DNA of 64,000 nucleotides, from contig NZ_SBIV01000001.1 of NCBI RefSeq assembly GCF_004765795.1, positions 310,001 through 374,000 of the forward strand, written 5' to 3'. The notes under the pieces were generated by a model. The model did no database searches, was not told the DNA's origin, and was given only the letters and a program-made list of their open reading frames with translations. The DNA is from Halorussus marinus. GTDB taxonomy: Archaea; Halobacteriota; Halobacteria; Halobacteriales; Haladaptataceae. The position numbers and the translations under genes are program-made. Each line of letters opens with the position of its first letter. Positions within the stretch are counted from its first letter, which is position 1. Of the stretch, positions 16,412-27,400 are shown in pieces.

Positions 16412-17397
16412 GCGCCCTCGACACCGTCCGTCGCGCCAGCGATTTCGCGAACAAGTACTTCGTCGTCTGGGTGCTCGCCGCCTCCGGGGCGGCGCTCGCG
16501 GTCCCGTCCGGCTTTACGTGGATCGGACCGTACATCACGCCGCTACTCGGCGTCATCATGCTGGGAATGGGGCTGACGCTCCGACCCGAGGACTTCCGGC
16601 GACTCGCCGCCCGCCCGCGCGACGTCGCCATCGGGACGCTCACCCAGTGGCTGGTCATGCCCGCGGCGGCCTACGGGCTGACCGTCGCGCTGTCGCTCCC
16701 GACCGAACTCGCCGTCGGCGTGATCCTCGTCGGGGCCGCGCCCGGCGGCACCGCCTCGAACGTGATGACGTTCCTCGGGAAGGGCGACGTGGCGCTCTCG
16801 GTGGCCATCACGACCGTCACGACGCTCGCGGCGCCCGTGGTCATGCCCGCGTGGGTGGTCTTCCTCGCGGGCGAACAGTTGAGCGTCACGTTCGCCGAGA
16901 TGTTCACCAGCATCGTTCAGATCGTCATCGTTCCGGTCGGTGCCGGGTTCGCGCTCCGGTACGTCCTCGACCGCAAGGCTCCGAACGTCGCGGAAGCCGG
17001 ACTGGACGTGTTCCCGGCGGTGAGCGTCGTCGCCATCGTCGCCATCGTCGCGGCCGTCGTGGGCCTGAGCAAGAGCACCATCCTGACCGCCGGGGCGGCG
17101 GCGGTGGTGGCGGTCGTCGCGCACAACGGTATCGGCCTCGGCGCCGGCTACGGCGTGGGTCGGCTCACCGGGATGTCGGAGGACCGCGCCCGGACCTGCG
17201 CGTTCGAGGTGGGCCTCCAGAACAGCGGGCTCGCGGTGGCGCTCGCCACCGCCTTCTTCTCGCCCGCCGCGGCGCTTCCGCCGGCGCTGTTCAGCGTCTG
17301 GCACAACGTGAGCGGCCCGGCGCTCGCCTCGTACTTCGCGCGCAACGAATCGACCGCCGCGCCCGAATCGGTCGGGGCGCGAGCGAGCGACGACTGA
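16408..17397 (+). CDS. Bile acid:sodium symporter (BASS/SBF) family transporter
   Basis: A 329-residue integral membrane protein with nine to ten hydrophobic helices. The conserved GAAPGGTASNVMTFLGKGDVALS stretch is the signature of the SBF/BASS family, which carries organic anions with sodium. The substrate in haloarchaea is not known. The GTG at 16408 overlaps the stop of a mini-ORF (GTGA), suggesting coupled translation. It stands alone between small genes and the PAN gene, which faces it. Confidence 0.85.
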   Translation: MSALDTVRRASDFANKYFVVWVLAASGAALAVPSGFTWIGPYITPLLGVIMLGMGLTLRPEDFRRLAARPRDVAIGTLTQWLVMPAAAYGLTVALSLPTELAVGVILVGAAPGGTASNVMTFLGKGDVALSVAITTVTTLAAPVVMPAWVVFLAGEQLSVTFAEMFTSIVQIVIVPVGAGFALRYVLDRKAPNVAEAGLDVFPAVSVVAIVAIVAAVVGLSKSTILTAGAAAVVAVVAHNGIGLGAGYGVGRLTGMSEDRARTCAFEVGLQNSGLAVALATAFFSPAAALPPALFSVWHNVSGPALASYFARNESTAAPESVGARASDD

Positions 17398-17503
17398 CTG
17401 AGCCTCGGCCTCGCGGCGCGGTCGCTCGGGTTCGACGGCGTCGAGACTGCGAACCGTCGTGAAAAACCGCAGATACGACGAGGAGCCGCCCGCAGAACCG
17501 AGC

Positions 17504-18718
17504 TTACGCGAACGTCTTCGAGATCTCTTCGTCCTCGTCCTCGGCGTCGATCTTAGACTTGGCGCTCTCGAAGTCTTCCATCGTGATCTCGGTGCGGTCG
17601 TCCCGGATGGCGAACATGCCGGCCTCGGTGCAGACCGCCTTGATGTCCGCGCCAGATGCGTCCTCGGCGTCCTTCGCGAGCTTCTCGAAGTCGACGTCGT
17701 CGGCGACGTTCATGTCGCGAGTGTGGATCCGGAAGATCTTCTTGCGGCCCTCGAGGTTCGGCTTGGGAACCTCGATGAGCCGATCGAACCGACCGGGCCG
17801 GAGGATGGCCCGATCGAGCATGTCGAAGCGGTTGGTGGCGGCGATGATCCGGACCTCGCCGCGGTCCTCGAAGCCGTCCATCTCCGAGAGGAGTTGCATC
17901 ATCGTCCGCTGGACCTCCGCGTCGCCCGAGGTCTTCGAGTCGGTCCGCTTGGCGGCGATGGCGTCGATCTCGTCGATGAAGAGGACGGCGGGTTCGTGCT
18001 GGCGGGCGACCTCGAAGAGGTCCCGGACGAGCTTTGCGCCCTCGCCGATGAACTTGTGGACCAGCTCGGAGCCGGCCATCTTGATGAACGTGGCGTCGGT
18101 CTGGTTCGCGACCGCCTTCGCCAGCATCGTCTTGCCCGTGCCCGGCGGGCCGTAGAGCAGGACGCCGCTCGGGGGTTCGATCCCGACTTCGCCGAACATG
18201 TCGGGATTCTTGAGGGGCATCTCGACCGTCTCGCGGACCTCCTGCATCTGCTCTTCGAGCCCGCCGATGTCCTCGTAGGTGACCTCGGGGCTCTCTTCGA
18301 CCTGCATGACGCGGGCCCGCACGTCGGTCTCGTTGTCGAGGGTCTTGACGATAGAGAGGGAGTTGTTGACCGCGACCCGGCTGTCGGGTTCGAGCTCCGC
18401 GCGCATCTCGTCGGTGACCTCGGTGACCGCCTCCTGATTGTTGCCGTGCTGTTTGATGATGACGCCCTCGTCGGTCATCTCTTGGACGGTGGCGACGAAC
18501 AGCGGCGACTGCTTGAGCTTCTTGTTCTCGTGGGTCAGCCGTTCGAGCTTCTGCTGGTACTTGTTGTTCTCCGCGTTCGCGTCGAGGAGCTTGTCCCGCA
18601 TCTCCTCGTTCTGCGACTCGAGGACCTCGAGGCGTTCCTGTAACGCCTCGATCTTGTCCTTCTGTGACGCGCTCTCCTCGTCGTAGGGGAGATCGACGTC
18701 TTCGACGGTGTCGGTCAT
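17504..18718 (-). CDS. panA: Proteasome-activating nucleotidase (PAN)
   Basis: A 404-residue AAA ATPase that unfolds substrates and feeds them to the 20S proteasome. An N-terminal coiled coil (about 18-70) is followed by an OB domain and the AAA module with Walker A GPPGTGKT (190-197), Walker B LFIDE (D249, E250), and the region NRFDMLDRAILRPGRFDR. The C-terminus reads ISKTFA and lacks the usual hydrophobic-Tyr-X (HbYX) end that opens the proteasome gate, so docking may differ. The ATG at 18718 is preferred over the GTG one codon upstream. The divergent gene at 18877 is a small HTH protein. Confidence 0.93.
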   Translation of the reverse strand: MTDTVEDVDLPYDEESASQKDKIEALQERLEVLESQNEEMRDKLLDANAENNKYQQKLERLTHENKKLKQSPLFVATVQEMTDEGVIIKQHGNNQEAVTEVTDEMRAELEPDSRVAVNNSLSIVKTLDNETDVRARVMQVEESPEVTYEDIGGLEEQMQEVRETVEMPLKNPDMFGEVGIEPPSGVLLYGPPGTGKTMLAKAVANQTDATFIKMAGSELVHKFIGEGAKLVRDLFEVARQHEPAVLFIDEIDAIAAKRTDSKTSGDAEVQRTMMQLLSEMDGFEDRGEVRIIAATNRFDMLDRAILRPGRFDRLIEVPKPNLEGRKKIFRIHTRDMNVADDVDFEKLAKDAEDASGADIKAVCTEAGMFAIRDDRTEITMEDFESAKSKIDAEDEDEEISKTFA

Positions 18719-18841
18719 CACGCCGGTCTAGGTGCCTGTCTCATAAGAGGCTTCGGGTGGGTGTGACGCACGTCGGACCCGCCGCAGGCGGCGCGGTCGG
18801 CCGACCGGTAGAATACCCTATAGTAATACGAACGAAGGGGA

Positions 18842-18852
18842 AATATTATTAT
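18842..18852 (+). promoter_or_regulatory. TATA box of the small HTH gene
   Basis: AATATTATTAT is centred about 30 bp before the ATG at 18877, consistent with a leaderless transcript. Confidence 0.5.
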
Positions 18853-18876
18853 ACTGTATGCAAAAGGTGGTGGTAC

Positions 18877-19152
18877 ATGAGTACCTCAGAGACCGCGGGA
18901 ACCGAGAAGAGTCAGCTCACCGGGGAGGACGCCTCCGAGTCGATACGCGACCTGCCGCCCAGCGCCAAGCTGGTCGCCAAGGTACTGGAGTACAACGACA
19001 CCCTGACCCAGAGCCAGATCGCCGAGGAGTCGCTCCTTCCCGACCGAACCGTCCGGTACGCGCTGAACCGACTCGACGAGCAGGGACTCGTCGACTCGCG
19101 GTTCTCGTTCTCGGACGCTCGCAAGCGCCTCTACACGCTCGATCTGGAGTAG
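18877..19152 (+). CDS. Small MarR/TrmB-type HTH protein
   Basis: A 91-residue winged helix-turn-helix protein. Residues about 24-90 hold the wHTH with DTLTQSQIAEESLLPDRTVRYALNRLDEQGLV and a wing SRFSFSDARKRLY. No sensor domain is present, so it may act as a small DNA-binding regulator. Its gene is divergent from PAN; the shared intergenic region of about 158 bp makes regulation of PAN a possibility, but this is inference. Similar single-domain HTH proteins are common in haloarchaea. Confidence 0.75.
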   Translation: MSTSETAGTEKSQLTGEDASESIRDLPPSAKLVAKVLEYNDTLTQSQIAEESLLPDRTVRYALNRLDEQGLVDSRFSFSDARKRLYTLDLE

Positions 19153-19270
19153 CGGGCTCTCGGGGTCGCCCTCGTCTTCTCTCGCTGGGCAGGCGGGCCC
19201 GAACCGGGGCTGGGGCCGCGCCCGCCCCGTCGCACAACGCCTTTAGCCCCCCGACGCAAACCCCGAACCG

Positions 19271-20608
19271 ATGACACGGGTGATACACACGGGGGACACC
19301 CACCTCGGCTACCGCCAGTACCACTCGCCCGAGCGACGCCAGGACTTCCTCGACGCGTTCGAGCAGGTGGTCGACGACGCGGTCGCCGAGGACGTGGACG
19401 CGGTGGTCCACGCCGGCGACCTGTTCCACGACCGTCGGCCCGACCTCTCGGCGCTCCACGGCACCATCTCGATTCTCCGGAAGCTCCGGGCGGCCGACAT
19501 CCCGTTTCTCGCCATCGTCGGCAACCACGAGGGCACCCGCGGGCGCCAGTGGCTCGACCTCTTCGAGATGCTCGGGCTGGCGACCCGACTCGGCGACGAG
19601 CCCGAGGTCGTCGGCGAGACCGCCTTCTACGGCCTCGATCACGTCCCGAAGGCCAAGCGCGAGGACCTCGACTACGCGTTCGCCGACCACGACCAGCCCC
19701 ACGCCGCGCTGGTGAGCCACGGCCTGTTCGAGCCGTTCGACGTCGGCGACTGGGACGCCCGGGAGGTGTTGGCCGAGTCGAACGTCGCGTTCGACGCGAT
19801 GTTGCTGGGCGACAACCACGACCCCGGTGTCAAGGAGGTGGCCGAGACGTGGGTCACCTACTGCGGGTCGACCGAGCGCTGTAGCACCGCCGAGCGCGAG
19901 GACCGGGGGTACAACATCGTCGAGTTCGACGGCGAGGTGACGATCGCCCGCCGGGGGCTCGACGTCACCCGGGACTTCACGTACGTCTCGGTCGACCTCG
20001 GCGAGAGCGAGGGGATCGAGCGGGTCCGCGAGGCGATCCGCGAGCGCGACCTCGACGGCGCGGTCGCCGTCGTCGAGATCGACGGCGAGGGCGAGGACGT
20101 GACTCCTGCCCGGGTCGAGGAGTTCGCGCTCGAGGCGGGCGCGCTGGTCGTCCGCGTCAAAGACCGGCGCGAGACCGGCGAGGACGGCGAGTCTCTCGAC
20201 GTCTCGTTCGCGGACCCCGACGACGCGGTCCGCGAGCGCGTGCGCGATCTGGGTCTGAGCGAGGCGGCCCGCGGGATCGACGAGACCGTGCGAGCGAGCA
20301 CGGTCGCGGACGCGAACGTCCGCGAGTCGGTACAGAACCGGGTGACGGCGCTGATCGAGGACGGCGAACGCTCGGCGTTCGAGGCCGCACCCGAGGAGCC
20401 GCCCGACGACGAGGACGCGGCCGACGGCGACGCCGAACCGTCCGAGTCCGAGCGCGTCGGTCCCGCCCCGGACGCCGGGTCGTCCGCGGCCGCCGACGGC
20501 GGCCCCGCAGACGCCCCGGACGGAGATGGGGCCGACCGAGACGCGACCCGAGATAGCGAGCCGACCGACGCCGGCGACGACCAGCGCTCGATGGAGGAGT
20601 ACCTGTGA
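19271..20608 (+). CDS. mre11: DNA double-strand-break repair nuclease Mre11
   Basis: A 445-residue Mre11-type Mn2+-dependent nuclease. The catalytic metallophosphatase motifs are D9/H11 (HTGDTHLG), D50 (HAGDLFHD), N85/H86 (VGNHE), SHG and GDNHD. The core ends near residue 325; the last 120 residues are acidic and low complexity and finish with a short conserved-looking MEEYL. It forms a complex with Rad50 to process broken DNA ends. The stop codon overlaps the Rad50 start as GTGA, giving tight coupling. Confidence 0.95.
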   Translation: MTRVIHTGDTHLGYRQYHSPERRQDFLDAFEQVVDDAVAEDVDAVVHAGDLFHDRRPDLSALHGTISILRKLRAADIPFLAIVGNHEGTRGRQWLDLFEMLGLATRLGDEPEVVGETAFYGLDHVPKAKREDLDYAFADHDQPHAALVSHGLFEPFDVGDWDAREVLAESNVAFDAMLLGDNHDPGVKEVAETWVTYCGSTERCSTAEREDRGYNIVEFDGEVTIARRGLDVTRDFTYVSVDLGESEGIERVREAIRERDLDGAVAVVEIDGEGEDVTPARVEEFALEAGALVVRVKDRRETGEDGESLDVSFADPDDAVRERVRDLGLSEAARGIDETVRASTVADANVRESVQNRVTALIEDGERSAFEAAPEEPPDDEDAADGDAEPSESERVGPAPDAGSSAAADGGPADAPDGDGADRDATRDSEPTDAGDDQRSMEEYL

Positions 20609-23271
20609 AGTTCGACCGCGTCCGCCTCCGGAACTTCAAGTGCTACGCCGACGCCGACCTCCGGCTCGACGCCGGCGTGACGGTCGTCCACGGGCTCAAC
20701 GGCAGTGGAAAGTCCTCGCTACTCGAAGCCTGCTTTTTCGCGCTGTACGGCGCGAAGGCGCTCGACCGGACGCTCGAGGACGTGGTGACGCTCGGCGAGG
20801 ACGAGGCCGAGATCGAACTGTGGTTCTCCCACGAGGGCGGCGGCTACCACGTCCGCCGCCGGATCCGCGCGACCGGCGAGCGCGCCAAGACCGCCGAGTG
20901 CGTGCTCGAAACGCCCGACGACACGATCGAGGGCGCGACCGACGTTCGGGAGACGATCGCGGAGCTGTTCCGGATGGACTCCGAGGCGTTCGTCAACTGC
21001 GCGTACGTCCGGCAGGGCGAGGTCAACAAGCTCATCAACGCGACCCCCGCCCAGCGCCAGGACATGATCGACGACCTCCTCCAGCTCGGGAAACTCGAGG
21101 AGTACCGCGAGCGCGCCAGCGACGCCCGGCTCGGGGTCAAGAGCGTGCTCGACGGCAAGCGCGAGCGCCTCTCGGGTATCGACGACCAGATCGCCGAGAA
21201 AGAAGACAAGAACCTCCACGGCCGGCTCAACGAACTCGAGTCCGACCTGAACTCGGTCGAAGCCGACATCGAGGAGTACGAGGACAACCGCGAGACCGCC
21301 CGCGAGACCCGCGATCGGGCGACCGAGGTGCTCGACTCCTACGAGGAGAAACGCGAGGAGCTCGAATCGCTGGAGGCCGACGTCGAGGAGCTGGAGGACG
21401 AGATTTCAGCGACCGAGAAAGAGCGGACCGACCACGCCGACCGCGTGCGCGAGCTCCGGGAGACCGTCGAGGACCTCGAAGCCGAGATCGAGTCGCTGTC
21501 GGCCGAAACCGAGGTCGAGGCGACCGACGAGACGGCGATCGAGGCCCGCCTCGAAGCCCTCGACGCGCGCGACGAGACGCTCGCCTCGGAGCTCGGCGAC
21601 GCGGAGACCCAGGCCCAGATGTTCGCCAATCAGGCCGACAACCTCGCCGACCGGGCCGCGGAGTTCGAGTCGCGGGCCGAGAGCAAGCGCGCGGACGCCG
21701 ACGAACTCGAAGCGGAGGCCGACGAGGCCGAGCGAGACCTCGCGGAGTCCCGCGAGAAGCTCGACCGGCTCGGCGACGACATCGACGCCGAGAAGGCGAC
21801 GTTCGACGACGCGCCGGTCGAGTTCGGCGCCGCCGCCGACCGACTCGAACGTCTAAGAGACGAACGCGAGGAACTCCGCGAGCGCGAGCAGGAGCTGACC
21901 GCGGCGCTCGCGAGCGCCCGCGACAGCGTCGCCGAGGCCGAGGAGCTCCTCGAAGCGGGCAAGTGTCCCGAATGTGGCCAGCCGGTCGACGGCTCCCCGC
22001 ACGTCGACTCGCTGGACGAGGAGCGCGAGCGCGTCGAATCGCTCGAAGCAGAGCTCGAATCGGTCCGCGAGGACCGCGAGGAGATCGAGGCCGACGTCGA
22101 GGCGGCCGAGCGGCTCAGGGAGGCCGAACAGACCGTCGACTCGTTGCAGACCAACCGCGAGAACGTCGAACAGCTCGTCGAGACGAAGGCCGAGGCCGTC
22201 GAGGCAAAGCGCGCGGACGCCGACCAGCTCCGCGAGGAAGCTGAGGAACTGGAGGCCGAAGCCGACGAGAAGCGCACGGACGCCGACCAGCTCCGCGAGA
22301 AGGCCGAGGCCCACCGCGAGACGGTCGAAGATCTCGAAGCCGAGCGCGAGGAGCTCGCCGACAAGCGCGAGCGCCTCGAGGAGATTCGATCGCTCGGCGA
22401 GCGGGTCGCCGACGCCGAGGCCGACATCGAGCGCCACCGCGAGAAGCGCGCCAGCCTCGAAGCGGTGAACGACCAGCGCCGCGAGCGCCTCGCCGACAAG
22501 CGCGAGCGACGGGCGGGGCTCCGCGAGGAGTACGACGAGCAGAAGGTCGCCTCGGCCCGCGAGGACAAGGAGCGCGCCGAGACGTACTTAGAGCAGGTCG
22601 AGGCGAAGCTCGACGAGCTTCGGGATCGGCGAAACGACCTCCAGAGCCGGATCGGCGGCGTGAAAAGCGAGATCGGCGAGCTCGAAAGCCTCCGCGAGCG
22701 CCGCGAGGAGGTGGCCGAGCGGGTCGCGTCGCTGGAGTCGCTCCGCGAGGAGACCGTCGACCTCCAGGAGATGTACGGCGACCTGCGGGCCGAGTTGCGC
22801 CAGCGCAACGTCGACCACCTCGAAGAGATGCTCAACGAGGTGTTCGATCTGATCTACCAGAACGACTCGTACGCCCGCATCGAGCTCGACGGGGAGTACG
22901 AGCTCACCGTCTACCAGAAGGACGGCGAGCCACTCGACCCCGAGCAGTTGTCGGGCGGCGAGCGCGCGCTGTTCAACCTCAGCCTCCGGTGTGCGATCTA
23001 CCGCCTGCTCGCGGAGGGGATCGAGGGCGGCGCGCCGATGCCGCCGCTCATCCTCGACGAGCCGACCGTCTTCCTCGACTCGGGCCACGTCTCCCAGCTC
23101 GTCGAGCTGGTCGAGTCGATGCGGGATCTGGGCGTCGAGCAGATCGTGGTCGTGAGCCACGACGACGAACTGGTCGCGGCCGCCGACGACCTGGTGCGGG
23201 TCGAGAAAGACTCCGTGTCGAACCGCTCGACCGTCGAGCGTCGCGAGGCGGCCTTGGAAGCCGCCGATTAG
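20605..23271 (+). CDS. rad50: DNA double-strand-break repair ATPase Rad50
   Basis: An 888-residue SMC-like ATPase. Walker A (GLNGSGKSS, 30-38) opens the protein, a long antiparallel coiled coil fills the middle, and the zinc hook CPEC is at 454-457, joining two Rad50 arms through zinc. The ABC signature ([11 protein letters not shown], about 782) and Walker B (LILDEP, D817/E818) are at the C-terminus. With Mre11 it binds and tethers DNA ends. The GTG start overlaps the Mre11 stop. The 3' end overlaps the opposite-strand HTH gene by 4 bases. Confidence 0.95.
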   Translation: MKFDRVRLRNFKCYADADLRLDAGVTVVHGLNGSGKSSLLEACFFALYGAKALDRTLEDVVTLGEDEAEIELWFSHEGGGYHVRRRIRATGERAKTAECVLETPDDTIEGATDVRETIAELFRMDSEAFVNCAYVRQGEVNKLINATPAQRQDMIDDLLQLGKLEEYRERASDARLGVKSVLDGKRERLSGIDDQIAEKEDKNLHGRLNELESDLNSVEADIEEYEDNRETARETRDRATEVLDSYEEKREELESLEADVEELEDEISATEKERTDHADRVRELRETVEDLEAEIESLSAETEVEATDETAIEARLEALDARDETLASELGDAETQAQMFANQADNLADRAAEFESRAESKRADADELEAEADEAERDLAESREKLDRLGDDIDAEKATFDDAPVEFGAAADRLERLRDEREELREREQELTAALASARDSVAEAEELLEAGKCPECGQPVDGSPHVDSLDEERERVESLEAELESVREDREEIEADVEAAERLREAEQTVDSLQTNRENVEQLVETKAEAVEAKRADADQLREEAEELEAEADEKRTDADQLREKAEAHRETVEDLEAEREELADKRERLEEIRSLGERVADAEADIERHREKRASLEAVNDQRRERLADKRERRAGLREEYDEQKVASAREDKERAETYLEQVEAKLDELRDRRNDLQSRIGGVKSEIGELESLRERREEVAERVASLESLREETVDLQEMYGDLRAELRQRNVDHLEEMLNEVFDLIYQNDSYARIELDGEYELTVYQKDGEPLDPEQLSGGERALFNLSLRCAIYRLLAEGIEGGAPMPPLILDEPTVFLDSGHVSQLVELVESMRDLGVEQIVVVSHDDELVAAADDLVRVEKDSVSNRSTVERREAALEAAD

Positions 23272-23690
23272 TTTCGGAGTGCGGCCAGCCCCTCGTCGCC
23301 GCGGTCGGTCGTGGCGTACCCCCGCTCGCCGCCGACCCGTCGCTCCTCGACCAGTCCGGCCGCCCGAAACTCCGTCAGGATACCGAGCAGATCGCTCTCA
23401 CAGAGGTCCGCGGCGTCGAGCAGGTGCCGGACCGGGAGCGGCCCGCGCTCGCCGAGTTCCACCAGCAGGCCGAGCGCCCGCTCGTCGGGGACCGCGGTCA
23501 GAATCCGGCGGGCCGGGGCCGGGATCGCCCGCGAGGCGGTCGCCAGCGGCGACTCGCCGTCGACGGGGTCGAGTTCGTCGGCCGGTCGGTGGCTCTCGGC
23601 GCCCGTCTCCGGATCCCGTAGCTTGCAGGCGTCGCCGGACTCTTTGACGAGCAGGTAGGTGTCGCCCGACTCGTCCCGGACCGTTCGCAT
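23268..23690 (-). CDS. HTH-containing DUF7346-like protein
   Basis: A 140-residue protein. The first 50 residues form a small domain ([23 protein letters not shown]), the rest a winged helix ([38 protein letters not shown]) followed by a short C-terminal stretch. It fits haloarchaeal proteins recalled as DUF7346. Convergent with Rad50, overlapping by 4 bases, so the arrangement does not imply co-expression. It probably binds DNA or RNA. Confidence 0.65.
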   Translation of the reverse strand: MRTVRDESGDTYLLVKESGDACKLRDPETGAESHRPADELDPVDGESPLATASRAIPAPARRILTAVPDERALGLLVELGERGPLPVRHLLDAADLCESDLLGILTEFRAAGLVEERRVGGERGYATTDRGDEGLAALRN

Positions 23691-23715
23691 GGCCGGTGGT
23701 AGGGGGCTGTCGGAG

Positions 23716-24105
23716 TTAGTCTTTCCGGACCGAGCGGTAGCGGTACCACCCGCGGACGAACGCGAAGACGCCGACCGCGAGCAGGCCGCCTCCGACGGTC
23801 CACCGGCGCTCGAACCCGATCAACAGCAGGCCGAGACTCGCCGCGAGGAGCGCGAGGTTGAAAAGTAGCGCCAGCGACCAGAACCGGGTCGCGAGCTCCG
23901 AGTCGACCGACGGCTCCGACTCCGTCGACGCCTCCGCCCCGCCGAAGCCGAGCTCCTCGGCGAGGCCGGGCTCGTCGTCGGTGAGGTCGGGCGCTTGCGG
24001 GATCTCGGGTGCGACGTCCGCGGCCGGGTCGTCCGGGCGCAGGTCGGCGTCCGGGGTCGGCTCGCCGTCGGCGTCCGGCTGGGTCGTCGAGTCGTCGCTC
24101 GGCAC
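23716..24105 (-). CDS. Acidic protein with two C-terminal membrane helices
   Basis: A 129-residue protein, likely starting at GTG 24105 (VPSDDSTT). About 70 acidic, Pro-rich residues are followed by two hydrophobic helices (about 75-97 and 103-118) and a basic end RYRSVRKD. The long disordered acidic N-terminus probably faces the cytoplasm. No known motif was recognised. The start is uncertain because the frame continues upstream to 24195. It lies 44 bases downstream of the small gene at 24150-24338 on the same strand. Confidence 0.55.
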   Translation of the reverse strand: MPSDDSTTQPDADGEPTPDADLRPDDPAADVAPEIPQAPDLTDDEPGLAEELGFGGAEASTESEPSVDSELATRFWSLALLFNLALLAASLGLLLIGFERRWTVGGGLLAVGVFAFVRGWYRYRSVRKD

Positions 24106-24149
24106 GGCTAGGGGTTCGGCAAGCGGCGGGGAAAAGCGTTCGGAGTCGG

Positions 24150-24338
24150 CTACGCCTGCTCGGTCAGGGTGAGCGGCTCGCCCGCTTTCAACCACGCCAG
24201 CGGATTTCGGGAGTCGTAGAATACGACGCCCTCGTCCGTCTCGTACGCCTCGATCGTCGCCTCCGCCTGCGCGTCGGCTTCGGGAAGCGCGGCTTCCGCA
24301 CGGTCCAGCTCGTCGCCGGGGTTGGCGTGGTCGGACAT
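24150..24338 (-). CDS. Small acidic protein with NPLAWL motif
   Basis: A 62-residue acidic protein starting MSDHANPGDELD. The C-terminal half, AYETDEGVVFYDSRNPLAWLKAG, resembles the pattern in the small protein at 38594-38719 (ELRSKGSPEAWIQ). Similar short haloarchaeal proteins are recalled as DUF7331. The ATG at 24338 is supported by a TATA-like box at about 24371-24380 on the same strand, about 37 bp upstream. No function is known. Confidence 0.6.
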   Translation of the reverse strand: MSDHANPGDELDRAEAALPEADAQAEATIEAYETDEGVVFYDSRNPLAWLKAGEPLTLTEQA

Positions 24339-24420
24339 TGGCGTCACCACAAGCGTGGTATGTGGTAACATGGTATATGTCTTTCCCTCAGACATCTCCG
24401 GAGGGGCTCGGAAAGAGAGG

Positions 24421-24430
24421 GTTTTTACCC
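24421..24430 (+). promoter_or_regulatory. TATA-like box of polB
   Basis: GGTTTTTACC is centred about 27 bp before the ATG at 24453, as expected for a leaderless polB transcript. Confidence 0.5.
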
Positions 24431-24452
24431 GAAAGCGCCAAACCCGGGATAC

Positions 24453-27400
24453 ATGAGCAATCCGGGGTCTGACGCGAAATTAAGCGACTTCTCCGCGGGC
24501 GCCGAGCCCGACCGCGACGCCGAGGCCGAGGCCCGGGCGGTCGCCGGCGGCGACCGGCAGGACGCCGACGCCGTCGTCGACGCCGACGACTGGCTACCCG
24601 AGGCGACCGGCCGCGTCGAACTCTCGGTGACGCAGGTCGACTACACTATCGAGGGGTCGGGCGACGACGAGACGGTCGTCGTCCACGTCTTCGGCCGGAC
24701 CGAAGACGACGACCTCGAACACCTCCACGTCCACGGGTTCGAGCCGTACTTCTACGCGCCGACCGACTCGCTCGACGTTCCGCCCGAAGAGGAGTTCGAC
24801 CGGCTACTCGACAGCCAAGAGACCGACGAGAACGGCGAGCCCTACGAGAGCATCCGGGGCGAACGGCTCACCAAGATCGTCGGCCAGACGCCCCGCGACG
24901 TGGGGAACGTCCGGGACCACTTCGACCACTACGAGGCCGACATCCTGTTCCCGAACCGGTTTCTCATCGACAAGGGGGTGAAAAGCGGCATCCGGGTCCC
25001 GGAGCGTCGCGACGAGGACGGCGATCTGCACTTCCACGACGACGTCGACGCGGTCGACCCCGTCGAGGTACAGGCAAGCCCTCGTGTCAGCTACTTCGAC
25101 ATCGAGGTCGACGACCGGTCTGGGTTCCCCGAGGACGGCGAGGAGCCGATCGTCTGTCTCACCAGCTTCGACTCCTACCGCGACGAGTACGTGGCGTGGC
25201 TCTACGACGCCCCGGAAGGCGACGCCGAAGCCCCCGAGACGCTCGACGGTTACGACCCGATCGAGGCCGTCGACGTCGAGGTGCGGACGTTCGGCGACGA
25301 GCGCGCGATGCTCGCGGCGTTCCTCGACTACATCGAGGAGACCGACCCGGACGTCCTGACCGGCTGGAACTTCGAGGACTTCGACGCTCCCTACCTCGTC
25401 GACCGACTCGACGTTCTCGCCGGCCCCCACGAGTACGACCTCGACTCGGATCGGCTCTCGCGGGTGAACGAGGTGTGGGACTCCGACTGGGGCGGCCCCA
25501 CCGTGAAGGGCCGGGTCGTCTTCGACCTGCTGTACGCGTACAAGCGGACCCAGCGCTCGGAACTCGACTCCTACCGGCTCGACGCCGTCGGCGAGGTCGA
25601 ACTCGGCGTCGGCAAGGAGCGGTACCCCGGCGACATCGGCGACCTCTGGGAGGACGACCCCGAACGCCTGCTGGAGTACAACCTCCGGGACGTCGAGCTG
25701 TGCGTCGAACTCGACCGCAAGCAGGACATCGTCTCGTTCTGGGAGGAGGTCGCGTCGTTCGTGGGCTGTAAGCTCGAAGACGCCACCACGCCCGGCGACG
25801 CGGTCGACGTGTACGTCCTCCAGAAGGCCCACGGGGAGTTCGCGCTCCCCTCGAAGGGCAAACAGGAGAGCGAGGACTTCGAGGGCGGGGCGGTGTTCGA
25901 GCCGATCACCGGGGTCAAAGAGAACGTGACGGTGCTCGACCTCAAGAGCCTCTACCCGATGTCGATGACCACGATCAACGCCTCCCCGGAGACCAAAGTC
26001 GACCCCGAGGAGTACGACGGCGAGACCTACCGGGCGCCGACGGGGACCCACTTCCGGAAGGACCCCGACGGCATCATCCGGGAGATCATCGACGAGACCC
26101 TCGACGAGCGCGAGGAAAAGAAGGCCCTGCGCGACGAGCACGACCCCGACACGCCGGAGTACGAGCGGTACAACCGCCAGCAGGCGGCGGTGAAGGTGAT
26201 CATGAACTCACTCTACGGCGTTTCGGGGTGGGATCGGTTCCGCCTCTACGACAAGGAGGCGGCCGCCGCCATCACGGCGACCGGTCGCGACGTGATCGAG
26301 TACACGCAGGAGACCGCGACCGAGATGGGGTACGAGGTGGCGTATGGGGACAGCGTCACAGGCGAGCGCCCCGTAGTCGTTCGGGACCCCGGTGGAAACC
26401 TACGTATCCTGCCTATCGAGGACCTGTTCGAACGCGCCACTCCGACAGCGGCCGACGAGATTCTCATCACCGCCGACGGCGGTCCGGTTGCCAGCGTCGC
26501 GTCTCCGAAGGATGTCGGAACGCTCGACGGATGGGACGCGTTGTCCGTCAACGAGGTCGGGGAGACCGAGTGGAAACCGATCCAGCAGGCTATCCGTCAT
26601 GAGACGGACAAACCCGTCGTCAAGCTACAGCACAAGTTCGGCGAATCGGTCACGACGCGCGATCACTCGTACGTCGTGGAAGACGACGGCGAACTCGTCG
26701 AAGCGACGCCCGAAGCCGTTGAGGAGCCGCTGCGCGTACCGGACGTACCGAACGTCGAAGCCTGCGAAGAGATCGACGTGTACGAGGTTCTCAAAGGGTA
26801 CGAACGGGAGTACGAAGACGGTCGAGGAACGGGCGGAACGACGACGAAGACGAAGCGAGTTCACGCGGACGACGAGCGGGTGTGGTTCGGGCACGGCCAT
26901 CACAGCGGCCTCGACAAGACGATTACCGTCCAGCGCTACATCGACCTCGATAGCGAGGACGGCGAGGCGCTACTCCGACTGCTCGGCGCGTACGTTCCCG
27001 AGGGGAGCGCATCGACGGCCGAGACCACGTCCGACAAGTTCGGCGCGAGCATCGCGGAGTCGGACCCGGAGTGGCTCGAACAGCTACGGAACGACTACCA
27101 GCGGTTGTTCGACGGGGCGACTGCGAGTGTCGTGGCGAGCGACACCCGGGACGAGCGGACGGTCGAGTACGTGACGGACGACGCCAATGATTCGGTCACG
27201 TACGACGATAGTACCCGGAAGCTACAGATGATGAACGAACTTTCGGCGGTATTCTTCCGCGAATTCGCGGGACAGACGTCTCGCGGAAAGCGTGTCCCGT
27301 CGTTCGTGTTCCACCTCTCCGAGTCGAAACAGGACGTGTTCCTCGAAACGGTCGTCGAAGGCGACGGCTCCCGGGAGTTCCCCCGTTACTCCGAGGACTA

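Noticed and set aside
24804-26141. Long minus-strand frame of 445 codons opposite polB
   Set aside because: Antisense shadow of the polymerase exonuclease and polymerase domains with no own motif or promoter.
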